NCBI RefSeq assembly: GCF_040438885.1 | Contig: NZ_CP159218.1 | Coordinates: 2,914,001-2,978,000, forward strand | DNA from: Nakamurella sp. A5-74 | Lineage (GTDB): Bacteria > Actinomycetota > Actinomycetes > Mycobacteriales > Nakamurellaceae | Direction: 5' to 3' | DNA: 64,000 nt | Shown: positions 43,502-52,293 of the stretch, piece after piece | Position numbering within the stretch: the first letter of the stretch is position 1 | Layout: every line of letters starts with the position of its first letter | Program-made: the position numbers and the translations under genes | Notes under the pieces: model-generated | What the model saw: the letters and a program-made list of their open reading frames with translations, nothing else | Told to the model about the DNA's origin: nothing | The model's database searches: none

Positions 43502-45301
43502 TCAGGGCGCCGGAGTCGCCTCGGGAGCCACGGCCAGCTGCGCGGCGGCAGGCTTCGCGTCCACGCCGGCCTCCTTGCGCTGCTGCGCCGTGATGGCCGC
43601 CGGCGCCGCCGTCAACGGGTCGTAGCCGCCACCGGACTTCGGGAACGCGATCACCTCCCGCAGCGATGCAGCGCCGGCCAGCAGCATCACGATGCGGTCC
43701 CAGCCGAAGGCGATGCCGCCGTGCGGCGGGGCGCCGAAAGCGAAGGCGTCCAACAGGAATCCGAACTTCTCCCTGGCCTCCTCCTCCGCCAACCCCATCA
43801 CCGCGAACACCCGCTCCTGGACGTCGCGGCGGTGAATACGGATGCTGCCGCCGCCGATCTCGTTGCCGTTGCAGACGATGTCGTAGGCGTACGCCAGGGC
43901 GTTCTCGGGTTCGGTGTCGAACGTGTCCAGGTGCTCCGGCTTTGGCGACGTGAACGCGTGGTGTACGGCCGTCCAGGTGCCGGAACCCACTGCGACATCG
44001 TCGGTCTCGTCGGCGCGCTCGAACAGCGGGGCGTCCACGACCCAGACGAAGGACCACTGCGATTCGTCGATCAGGCCGTCGCGGCGCGCGATCTCGTTGC
44101 GGGCGGCGCCCAGCAGCTCCTGGCTGGCACGGCGGGTGCCGGCGGCGAAGAACACCGCGTCGCCCGGCTGGGCGCCGACGGCCGCAGCGAGTCCGTCCCG
44201 CTCGGTCTCGGAGATGTTCTTGGAGACCGGGCCGCCGAGGGTCCCGTCCTCCGCGATCGTCACGTAGGCGAGCCCCCGCGCGCCGCGCTGCTTGGCCCAC
44301 TCCTGCCAGGCGTCGAACCCGCGCCGCGGGGTGGCGGCGCCCCCGGTCTGGACGACGGCGCCCACGTACGGCGCCTGGAAGACCCGGAACGGGGTGTCTG
44401 CAAAGTAGGCGGTCAGGTCGGTGAGAGGCAGGTCGAACCGCAGATCCGGCTTGTCGCTGCCGTAGCGGTCCATCGCGTCGCGGAACGTCATCTGCGGGAT
44501 GGGCTGCGCGATGTCGTGGCCGATCAACTTCCACAGCGCGACCAGCACGTCCTCGGCGAGCGCGATGACGTCGTCCTGGTCGACGAAGCTCATCTCGATG
44601 TCGAGTTGGGTGAACTCCGGCTGCCGGTCGGCGCGGAAGTCCTCATCCCGGTAGCAGCGGGCGATCTGGTAGTACCGCTCCATCCCGGCGACCATCAACA
44701 GCTGCTTGAACAGCTGCGGCGACTGCGGCAACGCGTACCAGCTGCCGGGTCGAAGTCGGGCAGGCACCAGGAAGTCCCTCGCACCTTCCGGGGTGCTGCG
44801 GGTGAGCGTCGGGGTCTCGATCTCGACGAAGTCCTGCTCGTCGAGCACGGTGCGGGCGGCCTTGTTGACCTGCGAGCGCAGCCGCAGCGCAGCAGCGGGC
44901 TTGGCACGGCGCAGATCCAGGTAGCGATACTTGAGCCTGGTCTCCTCGCCGACCTCGGTCGAGTCGTCTAGCTGGAACGGCAGCGGCCCGGCCTCGTTGA
45001 GCACGGTGAACTCGGTGACCGAGAGCTCGATGGCACCGGTACTCAGGTCGGAGTTCTCGTTGCCGGCGGGCCGCGCCTCGACGACGCCTGTCAGCTGGAG
45101 ACAGAACTCGCTGCGCAGCCGGTGTGCTCGCTCGGCGACGGATCCCTCCCGGAACACCACTTGCACCAGCCCGGAAGCGTCCCGGAAGTCGATGAAGATG
45201 ACCCCTCCGTGGTCGCGCCTGCGGGCGACCCACCCGGCCAGGGTGACAGTCTTCCCGTCGTCGTCGATGGTCAGGCTTCCGGCGTCACGGTCACGCAGCA
45301 C
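43502..45301 (-). CDS. aspS: Aspartyl-tRNA synthetase
   Basis: A 599-residue class IIb synthetase charging tRNA-Asp (and possibly tRNA-Asn if Asn is formed by transamidation). Residues 1-110 form the OB-fold anticodon-binding domain ([20 protein letters not shown]). Motif 2 reads [20 protein letters not shown] near 215-234, the bacterial insertion (GAD-like) domain lies in the middle, and motif 3 [12 protein letters not shown] is near residue 545. The GTG start at 45301 gives the usual length; the frame runs on upstream as Ser/Arg-rich filler to 45529. The promoter is shared with the divergent acetyltransferase gene. Confidence 0.97.
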   Translation of the reverse strand: MLRDRDAGSLTIDDDGKTVTLAGWVARRRDHGGVIFIDFRDASGLVQVVFREGSVAERAHRLRSEFCLQLTGVVEARPAGNENSDLSTGAIELSVTEFTVLNEAGPLPFQLDDSTEVGEETRLKYRYLDLRRAKPAAALRLRSQVNKAARTVLDEQDFVEIETPTLTRSTPEGARDFLVPARLRPGSWYALPQSPQLFKQLLMVAGMERYYQIARCYRDEDFRADRQPEFTQLDIEMSFVDQDDVIALAEDVLVALWKLIGHDIAQPIPQMTFRDAMDRYGSDKPDLRFDLPLTDLTAYFADTPFRVFQAPYVGAVVQTGGAATPRRGFDAWQEWAKQRGARGLAYVTIAEDGTLGGPVSKNISETERDGLAAAVGAQPGDAVFFAAGTRRASQELLGAARNEIARRDGLIDESQWSFVWVVDAPLFERADETDDVAVGSGTWTAVHHAFTSPKPEHLDTFDTEPENALAYAYDIVCNGNEIGGGSIRIHRRDVQERVFAVMGLAEEEAREKFGFLLDAFAFGAPPHGGIAFGWDRIVMLLAGAASLREVIAFPKSGGGYDPLTAAPAAITAQQRKEAGVDAKPAAAQLAVAPEATPAP

Positions 45302-45437
45302 GAGGTCAGATCCTTCAGGGTCGGGGACATCGATGGTCGGTGGCCGGCTCCGATAGGGAGACAGACACCGGTGAATCCTACGACCGGCCCCCGAACTCGC
45401 TTGCCGACTCCGCTGACGCTTGCCAGAGTTCGGTGTT

Positions 45438-46043
45438 GTGACCTCCCCTGCCGCAGCGAGCCTGCGCCGCGAGACCCCTGCCGATGCCGACGCCGTTGCT
45501 GCAGTGGTGAGCGCTGCGTTCGTGCACAAGGAGGTCGTGCTGCCTCAGTTGGTCGCGGCCCTGCGACCGTTCAGTCGGTTCGGTCACGATCCCGGCCCGC
45601 TGTCGATGGTCGCGGAGGTGGGAGGTGCCGTGGTCGGTCACGTGATGCTGACTCTGTCGCGGGTGGACGCCTGGGAGCGGTTGGTCGACGTGCTGGCGCT
45701 GTCGCCGTTGGCCGTGCTGCCGCAACACCAGCAACGCGGGATCGGCGGCATCCTGGTTGCCGCAGCGATTGAACTGGCCACCGAGGTCGGCGCCCCCGCG
45801 CTGTTCCTGGAGGGCTCGCCGAAGTTCTACGGTGCGCGCGGCTTCGCTGCGGCCGAGCCGCTGGGGTTCCGTCGGCCGTCGCACCGGGTCCCGAAGCCCG
45901 CGTTCCAGGTCGCCCTACTGCCCGGTCACGAGGACTGGATGACCGGCACCCTGGTCTACGCCAATCCGTTCTGGGACCTGGACTGTGTCGGTCTGCGGGA
46001 TCGTGCGTTCGTGGAGCGACTCGAGACCATCGGCACCGCCTGA
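45438..46043 (+). CDS. GNAT-family N-acetyltransferase
   Basis: About 201 residues with the Gcn5-related fold. The acetyl-CoA site is the [20 protein letters not shown] segment near residues 91-110 (Q-x-x-G-I-G), preceded by [12 protein letters not shown]. The family resembles the YhbS type. GTG 45438 or an in-frame TTG 45420 may start it. The substrate amine is unknown. It is divergent from aspS and converges on the carbonic anhydrase gene across a 202-base gap filled largely by a tandem repeat array. Confidence 0.82.
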   Translation: MTSPAAASLRRETPADADAVAAVVSAAFVHKEVVLPQLVAALRPFSRFGHDPGPLSMVAEVGGAVVGHVMLTLSRVDAWERLVDVLALSPLAVLPQHQQRGIGGILVAAAIELATEVGAPALFLEGSPKFYGARGFAAAEPLGFRRPSHRVPKPAFQVALLPGHEDWMTGTLVYANPFWDLDCVGLRDRAFVERLETIGTA

Positions 46044-46080
46044 ATCATGGTGCGGCGCTCCCGGGATCCGGCAGTAGATG

Positions 46081-46239
46081 GCCGGTAACCGACCGTCAGC
46101 ACCGCGAACTCGCCGGTATCCGACCGTCAGCACCGCGAACGTCGCCGGTATCCGACCGTCAGGACCGCGAACGTCGCCGGTATCCGACCGTCAGCACCGC
46201 GAACGTCGCCGGTATCCGACCGTCAGCACCGCGAAGGTG
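46081..46239. repeat. Tandem array A: five copies of a 32-base unit between convergent genes
   Basis: Copies begin at 46081 (31 bases, one deletion and one substitution), 46112, 46144, 46176 and 46208. The unit begins GCCGGTATCCGACCGTCAGC and continues ACCGCGAACGTC. Copies 2 to 5 differ from each other at only one or two bases. The period of 32 is not a multiple of three, so no repeated peptide is encoded. The core resembles the array at 58444-58600. There is no unique spacer, so this is not a CRISPR array. Confidence 0.95.
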
Positions 46240-46245
46240 GGGTGG

Positions 46246-46770
46246 TCAGCAGATGGTCTCGAGCAGGCCGGTGTCGACGTCGTAGAGGAATCCGCCGATC
46301 CGCACGCGGCCGGCGAGCAGCGGGTGCGAGCGCGCCTTGGCGACCTCGGCGACGATGTCGGAGCGCTGGTCGGTGATCACGTTCAGGCTCATCCAAGAGG
46401 CATCCTGGCCAGAGGAGGCTGCGATGCGCTCCTTGAGCTGGTCCTCGCTCGAGGCAGCCATCGCGCAGCGGGTGTGTTGCACGACGAGCACGCGCTCGAC
46501 GTTCAGCAGGTTCGCGCCGAGCACCAGCGCGACCAGCACCTGGTCGGTGACGCGCCCGCCCGGATTGCGCAGGATCTTCGCATCGCCCGGCCGCAGCCCG
46601 ACCATCCCGAGTGGGTCGATCCGGGAGTCCATGCAGGTCACCATCGCGACACCGGCGCGCGCGACCCCGTCGAACCCCGACAGGTCGAAGGTCTCCGCGT
46701 ACTGACGGTTCGCAGCGAGCAGGTCGGCAAAGGTGTCGGCGGATCCGGGAACTGCAGCCTGGTCGTTCAC
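46246..46770 (-). CDS. Beta-class carbonic anhydrase
   Basis: A 174-residue zinc enzyme interconverting CO2 and bicarbonate in the cytoplasm. CMDSRID near residues 46-52 gives zinc ligand Cys46 and the Asp48-Arg50 dyad. VVQHTRCAM near 96-104 gives ligands His99 and Cys102. Length is typical of the small actinobacterial form. The start is GTG 46770 with only a weak ribosome site. It is divergent from the DEAD-box helicase across 282 bases. The stop lies seven bases from the tandem array, which may serve as its 3' boundary. Confidence 0.93.
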   Translation of the reverse strand: MNDQAAVPGSADTFADLLAANRQYAETFDLSGFDGVARAGVAMVTCMDSRIDPLGMVGLRPGDAKILRNPGGRVTDQVLVALVLGANLLNVERVLVVQHTRCAMAASSEDQLKERIAASSGQDASWMSLNVITDQRSDIVAEVAKARSHPLLAGRVRIGGFLYDVDTGLLETIC

Positions 46771-47052
46771 GATTGATCACGGTAGCGCCTGGCGGTTGCT
46801 CGGAGCATGTGCCTGAGAACACCCCGCGCGGTCTGCCGTTCCCCTGGACCGTCCCGTAGGGTGAACGAGAACCTGGAGTGCATCGCACGGTCCCTGTAGC
46901 AGTCAGTGCTTGTGAAAGTCATCGAGCTGCAACCCCCTCAGTGGGCCACCTGCCTTCGTCATCGGAAGTTTCGATCGTTTCGACGGCAGCGATGGGCGCG
47001 TCATCCGACGTGTGCCCGACTCTCCTGCCTCGATATCGACGATTGGCTTTCC
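46771..47052. other. Divergent promoter region with long leader of the helicase gene
   Basis: There is no credible gene. TAGGGT at 46857-46862 could be a -10 element for the rightward helicase, which would give a leader of about 185 bases. Long leaders are common for DEAD-box helicases and cold-shock genes. I see no strong hairpin in the leader. Confidence 0.35.
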
Positions 47053-48846
47053 ATGTCCTCAGCTGTACTCGATCCGTCCATCCCTGCCCTCGACGAGGTG
47101 ATCGCACCCGTCGCGAGCTTCGACGACATCGATCTGCCCGCCGAGCTGCGTCGCGCTGTCGACGGCCTCGGCTTCACCATCCCCTCCCCCATCCAGGCCC
47201 AGGCGATCCCGCTGCTGCTCGCCGGCCGCGACATCACCGGCGTCGCCCAGACCGGTACCGGCAAGACGGCCGCCTTCGGCCTGCCGCTGCTGAACGCCGT
47301 CGACGCCGAGACCCGCGGCGTCCAGGCTCTCGTCCTGACCCCGACCCGCGAGCTCGCGATGCAGGTCTCCGAGGCGATCAGCACCTTCGCCCAGCACGTG
47401 CGCAACCTCTCCATCGTCACCGTCTACGGCGGCGCCCCGTTCCTGCCGCAGAAGTCGGCCCTGGCCCGCGGCGCGCAGGTCGTCGTCGGCACCCCCGGCC
47501 GCGTCATCGACCACCTCGAGCGGCACACGCTGGACCTGTCGAACGTTCGCTTCCTGGTGCTCGACGAGGCTGACGAGATGCTTCGGATGGGCTTCGCCGA
47601 GGACGTCGACCGGATCCTGTCCGAGTCGCCGCGCAGCCGGCAGACCGCGCTGTTCTCCGCGACCATGCCGTCGGCGATCCGCAAGGTCGCCCAGACCCAC
47701 ATGAACAACCCGATCGACATCACCGTCGAGGGCGGCGCCCGCGCCACCACGACCGTCGAGCAGACCTACGCCGTCGTCCCGTTCCGCCAGAAGGTCGACG
47801 TCCTCGGCCGTGTTCTGCAGATGCAGGGCGCCGGCGAGAAGGCACCCGCGTCGATCATCTTCGTCCGCACCAAGTCCGCGTGCGACGAGGTCGCGATGGA
47901 CCTGTCGGCCCGCGGCATTGCCGCTGCCTCGCTGAACGGTGACGTGGCCCAGAAGGACCGCGAGAAGATCGTCGAGAAGCTCCGCTCCGGCGCCATCGAC
48001 GTGCTGGTGGCCACCGACGTCGCCGCCCGCGGGCTGGACGTGGAGCGGATCGGCCTGGTCGTCAACTTCGATGCCCCGCGCGAGGCCGAGACGTACACCC
48101 ACCGCATCGGTCGCACCGGTCGGGCCGGGCGCACCGGCAAGGCCCTGACGTTCTTCACCCCCCGGGAGATCTTCCAGGTCCGGGTGATCGAACGGGTCAC
48201 CGGCGCCAAGCTGACCCAGATCACCCCGCCGACGGCTGCTGATGTGGCGAAGCACCGCACCGCGTCGGTGCTGGCCGGCGCCGCCCAGCGCGTCCAGGGC
48301 GAGCGGATCGAGGACTTCCGGACGATGCTGACCAGCTTCTCCGAGCAGCAGGGTGTCAGCATCTACGACATGGCTGCCGCACTGCTGGCCACGGCCGCCG
48401 GTGACGACGGATCCCGGATCGTCGAGATCCCGCAGGAGACCTTCCGTCGGGACCACGACGCCCCCCGCGGCGGCGGCCGTTCCGACAGCCGCGGCGAGCG
48501 CGGCGGGCGGTTCGATCGTGAGCCTGCCGGCCGATTCGGCCGCAGCGAGCGTCCGGAGCGGGGCGACCGGACCCGTCCGGAGCCGCGTCGGGCACGCACC
48601 GACGGACCGGCGGGCCCGAAGTGGCGCGTCGCCGTCGGCCGCAACCACGGTGTGCGTCCGGCGGGCATCGTCGGCGCCATCACCGGTGAGGGCGGCATCA
48701 ACGGCCGCGACCTCGGTCGCATCGACATCTTCGACACCTACAGCGTCGTCGAGATCGCATCCCCGCTGTCCACCGCGGCAGTCGGCAAGATCGCCATGGC
48801 CACCGTCAGCGGACAGAAGCTGCGCATCCGCCGCGAACAGGCCTGA
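47053..48846 (+). CDS. deaD: DEAD-box RNA helicase, DeaD/CsdA type
   Basis: A 597-residue ATP-dependent RNA helicase. The Q motif FTIPSPIQAQAIP is near residues 41-53, Walker A AQTGTGKT at 65-72, PTRELA near 99-104, DEAD near 178-181, SAT near 203-205 and HRIGRTGRAGR near 353-363. After an Arg/Gly/Glu/Asp-rich linker (residues about 480-525) a DbpA-type RNA-binding domain closes the protein (VAVGRNHGVRPAGIVGAITG). It unwinds RNA in ribosome assembly and decay, often cold-induced. A nested hairpin element follows the stop. Confidence 0.95.
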   Translation: MSSAVLDPSIPALDEVIAPVASFDDIDLPAELRRAVDGLGFTIPSPIQAQAIPLLLAGRDITGVAQTGTGKTAAFGLPLLNAVDAETRGVQALVLTPTRELAMQVSEAISTFAQHVRNLSIVTVYGGAPFLPQKSALARGAQVVVGTPGRVIDHLERHTLDLSNVRFLVLDEADEMLRMGFAEDVDRILSESPRSRQTALFSATMPSAIRKVAQTHMNNPIDITVEGGARATTTVEQTYAVVPFRQKVDVLGRVLQMQGAGEKAPASIIFVRTKSACDEVAMDLSARGIAAASLNGDVAQKDREKIVEKLRSGAIDVLVATDVAARGLDVERIGLVVNFDAPREAETYTHRIGRTGRAGRTGKALTFFTPREIFQVRVIERVTGAKLTQITPPTAADVAKHRTASVLAGAAQRVQGERIEDFRTMLTSFSEQQGVSIYDMAAALLATAAGDDGSRIVEIPQETFRRDHDAPRGGGRSDSRGERGGRFDREPAGRFGRSERPERGDRTRPEPRRARTDGPAGPKWRVAVGRNHGVRPAGIVGAITGEGGINGRDLGRIDIFDTYSVVEIASPLSTAAVGKIAMATVSGQKLRIRREQA

Positions 48847-48871
48847 GTTCGGGCCGGGGTAGCCCGGCCTC

Positions 48872-48948
48872 TGCAAGAAATCGACGTCTGGTTGGCGAAA
48901 ACCCGCTCCTGGAGCGGGTTTTCGTCATCCGGACGTCGATTTCTTGCA
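48872..48948. terminator. Nested inverted repeats between convergent genes, probable bidirectional terminator
   Basis: The outer arms TGCAAGAAATCGACGTC (48872-48888) and GACGTCGATTTCTTGCA (48932-48948) are perfect complements over 17 bases. The inner arms CGAAAACCCGCTCC (48896-48909) and GGAGCGGGTTTTCG (48911-48924) are perfect over 14. The inner hairpin has A- and T-runs on its flanks like a rho-independent terminator for both strands. The outer AT-richer palindrome is unusual in this GC-rich DNA and could be the end repeat of a miniature element. Confidence 0.7.
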
Positions 48949-48988
48949 TCGGTACGCGGTGACCACCGACGAGGTGGTGAGTCGCCTC

Positions 48989-50467
48989 TCAGCGACCGGA
49001 CAGCCGCTCCCCCACGGCACAGGCAGTCACGGGTGCGTTGCCGTAGGAGAAGACCACCCCGGCTCGCCCGACCGGTTCCCACGCCGCAGGCCACCCGGTC
49101 CAGATCACGACAGCGTCCGGTTGCGCGGTGACTGCCCGCACCAGCTCCGCCCGATCGGTCTGCCTGCCGGCCAGCACCAGCAGTGGGCCGGCAGCTGAGA
49201 TCTCCGGAACAGCGTGCAGCACAGCAGCATCGGGCCAGGTGAGTTGCAGGGTGTCGAGCAGGTGCCTGGCGATAGGGCCGGCAGCGATGTTGATGCCCGC
49301 GCGCAGATCCAGGATCGCCGGCGTTCCGGTGATCTGCGGCACCGCATCCAGCGCTCGCTCCGCCGCCTCCCGGCCGACTGCGTCGAGTGCGGCCAGCGCG
49401 ACCTCCAGTTCGGTTGCGGCGCAACGCCCCTGCAGCTCGTTCAGCCGGCGGATCGCGGCCTCCCGGCGCTCCCTGGCTTCCACCAGGCGCGACTCCGGGA
49501 GCGAACCGGTCGACACCGCATCCAGGATCGCGGCCAGCGTCGCGTGGTAGATCTGCTCGTCGTCGATCGCGCGGGTGTTGCCCAGACAGAGCACATCGGC
49601 GCCGGCCTGCAGCGCGAGCACTGCTGCTCCAGGCACCCCGTGTACGTCGGCGACGGCCTTCATGTCCAGGGCATCTGTGACGGTGAGTCCCCCGAAACCC
49701 AGGTCGTCGCGCAGGATCCGGTACCACGGTGCGGACAGCGACGCGGGTTCGGCATCCACCGCCGGGATCGTCAGATGGCCGGGCATCACCGCAGCCACCC
49801 CGGCGGCGAAGGCCGCCCGGAACGGCACCAGCTCGCGGTCGCGGATCTCCTGCAGCGACAGTGCGAGCGTCGGCAGCGCGAGGTGGGAGTCGACGGCGGT
49901 GTCGCCGTGTCCGGGGAAGTGCTTGGCGCAGGCCAATACACCGGCCTCCTGCAGACCCTGGACGTAGGCCGTGACGTGTTCCGCGGCGATCCCGGTGTCG
50001 TCGGAGAACGACCGGATGCCGATCACCGGATTGGCCGGATCGGAGTTCACGTCGGCCACCGGAGCGAGGTCGACGTCAATGCCCAGCGAGCGGAGATGGG
50101 CGCCGTGCGCTGCAGCGACGCGACGGGTCAGCGCCGGGTCCCCGATCCTTCCCAGCGCAGCAGCGCCGGGAAGAGAGGAACCCGTGTGCAGCTGCACCCG
50201 GGTGACGTCGCCGCCCTCCTCGTCGGAATGGACGAGCAGAGCGCCGGCGTTCAGGCCGTGCAGCTCGTCGCACAGAGCACGCACCCGAGCAGGGTCCGGG
50301 TCGACGTTGTGACCGAACAGCACCACTCCACCGAGTCCGTCCGCCCCGGCCCGCCGCAGCCAGCCGGGGACCGACGTGCCGTTGAACCCGGGGGCCAGCG
50401 TGCCGGCGGCGAGCCTGCGCAGCTCCGCCGCACCGGTCGCCGAGGCAACGACCTCCGCGGCGCTCAC
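48989..50467 (-). CDS. GH3 beta-N-acetylhexosaminidase, NagZ-like
   Basis: A 492-residue enzyme. KHFPGHGDT at residues 182-190 followed by DSH at 193-195 is the His/Asp acid-base dyad specific to N-acetylglucosaminidases of GH3, and VTDALDM near 263-269 carries the nucleophile Asp265. A C-terminal alpha/beta domain without a clear active-site loop follows. No signal peptide is seen, so it acts in the cytoplasm. GTG 50467 overlaps the stop of the ABC permease (GTGA), which ties it to the sugar importer. The likely role is hydrolysis of imported chitobiose or muramyl-type disaccharides, like DasD in Streptomyces. Confidence 0.9.
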   Translation of the reverse strand: MSAAEVVASATGAAELRRLAAGTLAPGFNGTSVPGWLRRAGADGLGGVVLFGHNVDPDPARVRALCDELHGLNAGALLVHSDEEGGDVTRVQLHTGSSLPGAAALGRIGDPALTRRVAAAHGAHLRSLGIDVDLAPVADVNSDPANPVIGIRSFSDDTGIAAEHVTAYVQGLQEAGVLACAKHFPGHGDTAVDSHLALPTLALSLQEIRDRELVPFRAAFAAGVAAVMPGHLTIPAVDAEPASLSAPWYRILRDDLGFGGLTVTDALDMKAVADVHGVPGAAVLALQAGADVLCLGNTRAIDDEQIYHATLAAILDAVSTGSLPESRLVEARERREAAIRRLNELQGRCAATELEVALAALDAVGREAAERALDAVPQITGTPAILDLRAGINIAAGPIARHLLDTLQLTWPDAAVLHAVPEISAAGPLLVLAGRQTDRAELVRAVTAQPDAVVIWTGWPAAWEPVGRAGVVFSYGNAPVTACAVGERLSGR

Positions 50468-51378
50468 CCCTTCACCCCGCCCGCGGTGAGCCCCGAGGAG
50501 ATCCGCCGCTGGGCGATGGTGAAGAAGACGATCACCGGCACGCTGATCACCGTCGAGGCCGCCATGATCGGCCCCCACTCCGCGGTGTTCTGGCCGAAGA
50601 ACTTCTGCAGGCCAACGGTCACCGTGTACTTCTCGTCGTCCTGCATGAACGTGAGCGCGAAGATGAACTCGTTCCATGCGGTGATGAAGGAGAACACGCT
50701 GGTGGCCACCAGACCCGGTGCGACCAGCGGCAGCAGCACCGAGAAGAACATCCGCCACCAGCCGGCGCCGTCGACGTACGCCGCCTCCTCGATCTCCTTG
50801 GGTATCGCGGCCACGAACCCGCGCAGCATCCAGATCCCGAACGGCAGCGAGAACGCGATGTAGACGACGGACAATGCCAGCAGGCTGTTCAGGGCGCCGT
50901 ACTGGCGTACCTGGATGAACAGCGGAATGACCAGCGCCTCCAGCGGCACCATCTGGACTATCAGGATCATCACGATGACGGCCGTGCGGAATTTGAACTG
51001 GAACCGCGCGACCGCCACGGCGGCCAGCAGGGTGACCATCGCCCCGGCGATCACCGTGACCCCGGCGACCAGCAGCGAGTTGCGCAGGTACAGCCCGAAG
51101 GTGTCGTCGGAGAAGACCTTGTCGAAGTTGTCCAGCGTCCAGCCGGACGGGACCAGATCGGCGCCACGGAACGCGGCGTTCTTGTCGAACGCGGTGCTGA
51201 TCATCCAGTAGGCGGGCAGCAGGGTGAACAGCAGCAGTGCCGCAACGGCGATCCCGAGGCCGATCCGACCCGCCGGCGAGCTCTGCTGGCGGCTGCGGGT
51301 CTGCGCACGCCTGCCGCGCCGCGGCGCGGTCGTCGGGGGCGCCACGGCCGCGGGGACACCCACTCCCTGCATGGTCAC
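50464..51378 (-). CDS. Carbohydrate ABC transporter permease, MalG/DasC type
   Basis: A 304-residue inner-membrane permease with six helices after a basic N-terminal tail of about 30 residues. The cytoplasmic EAA loop reads EEAAYVDGAGWWRMFFSVLL near residues 197-216 and contacts the ATPase. The protein ends in the usual VKG tail. GTG 51378 overlaps the stop of the preceding permease; ATG 51372 is an alternative. No ATPase gene is in the cluster, so a shared ATPase such as MsiK, encoded elsewhere, is expected. Confidence 0.93.
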   Translation of the reverse strand: MTMQGVGVPAAVAPPTTAPRRGRRAQTRSRQQSSPAGRIGLGIAVAALLLFTLLPAYWMISTAFDKNAAFRGADLVPSGWTLDNFDKVFSDDTFGLYLRNSLLVAGVTVIAGAMVTLLAAVAVARFQFKFRTAVIVMILIVQMVPLEALVIPLFIQVRQYGALNSLLALSVVYIAFSLPFGIWMLRGFVAAIPKEIEEAAYVDGAGWWRMFFSVLLPLVAPGLVATSVFSFITAWNEFIFALTFMQDDEKYTVTVGLQKFFGQNTAEWGPIMAASTVISVPVIVFFTIAQRRISSGLTAGGVKG

Positions 51379-52283
51379 AGTTCCTTCTCCTTGAACAGGG
51401 TGCGCAGGTAGACACCGGTGATGAGCAGCAGCAGCACGGTCAGCAGGACGGCGATCGCCGATCCCTTGCCGTACTCGCCCTGGGCGAATGACTGTTGGTA
51501 GGACCAGACGCCCAGGTTCAGCACCTGGTCGTTGCCACCGCTACCGCCCGGCATGAGATAGATCTGGGTGAAGACCTTGAAGTCCCAGATGGTCGACAGG
51601 ATCGTCACCACCGCGAACACCGGCTTGAGGATCGGCACGGTGATCGACCAGAACCGCTTCCGGGCATTGGCGCCGTCGATCTCGGCGGCCTCGTAGAGCT
51701 CGCTGGGCACCGTGACCAGACCGGCGAGGACGGTGATCGCGACGAACGGGAAGCCGTGGTGGATCACGTTCAACGCGGCGATCGCGTAAAAACTCACCCG
51801 GTCGGTGAACCAGTTGGTGGTGGACGGATCGAACAACCCGAGCGCGTTGAGCACGTGACTCACCAGTCCGTCGAGCGGATCGAACAACCAGACCCACACG
51901 TAGGTCCCGGTGAGTGCGGGCACCGCCCACGCCACCATCACCGCGGTGGAACAGATCCATTTCCAGACCGGACCCAGCCGGTTCAGCAGCAGAGCGACGG
52001 CGGTACCCAACGAGACCGTTCCGACCACGCACACCAGGGCGAAGACGACAGTGTTGGGCAGCACCGTCTTCCACAGCAACGGGGAGGACAGCAGCTCGGT
52101 GTAGTTGTCGAAGCCGATGTAGTTGTCCTCGCCGGAAACGAGGTTCGAGAGCGTGAAGTCCTGCAGCGAGAGCTGCACGACCCGCACCAGCGGCCAGATG
52201 AGCAGCGCGCCGAGCACCACCAGTGCCGGGGCGAGCAGCAGCCACGGCCTGGTGGTCCTGGACAGGCGTTGGGTGTCGACCAT
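51375..52283 (-). CDS. Carbohydrate ABC transporter permease, MalF/DasB type
   Basis: A 302-residue permease with six helices. The EAA loop reads YEAAEIDGANARKRFWSITV near residues 194-213. It forms the heterodimeric channel with the downstream permease. ATG 52283 lies ten bases after the binding-protein stop. TLFKEKEL closes the protein and overlaps the next start. Confidence 0.93.
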   Translation of the reverse strand: MVDTQRLSRTTRPWLLLAPALVVLGALLIWPLVRVVQLSLQDFTLSNLVSGEDNYIGFDNYTELLSSPLLWKTVLPNTVVFALVCVVGTVSLGTAVALLLNRLGPVWKWICSTAVMVAWAVPALTGTYVWVWLFDPLDGLVSHVLNALGLFDPSTTNWFTDRVSFYAIAALNVIHHGFPFVAITVLAGLVTVPSELYEAAEIDGANARKRFWSITVPILKPVFAVVTILSTIWDFKVFTQIYLMPGGSGGNDQVLNLGVWSYQQSFAQGEYGKGSAIAVLLTVLLLLITGVYLRTLFKEKEL

Positions 52284-52293
52284 GGAGGACGGA

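Noticed and set aside
46081-46239. Considered a CRISPR array because of regular 32-base repeats
   Set aside because: The whole unit repeats without unique spacers, only five copies are present, and there are no cas genes nearby.
48872-48948. Considered an insertion sequence or MITE
   Set aside because: No transposase and no visible target-site duplication; it is kept as a terminator with an open question.
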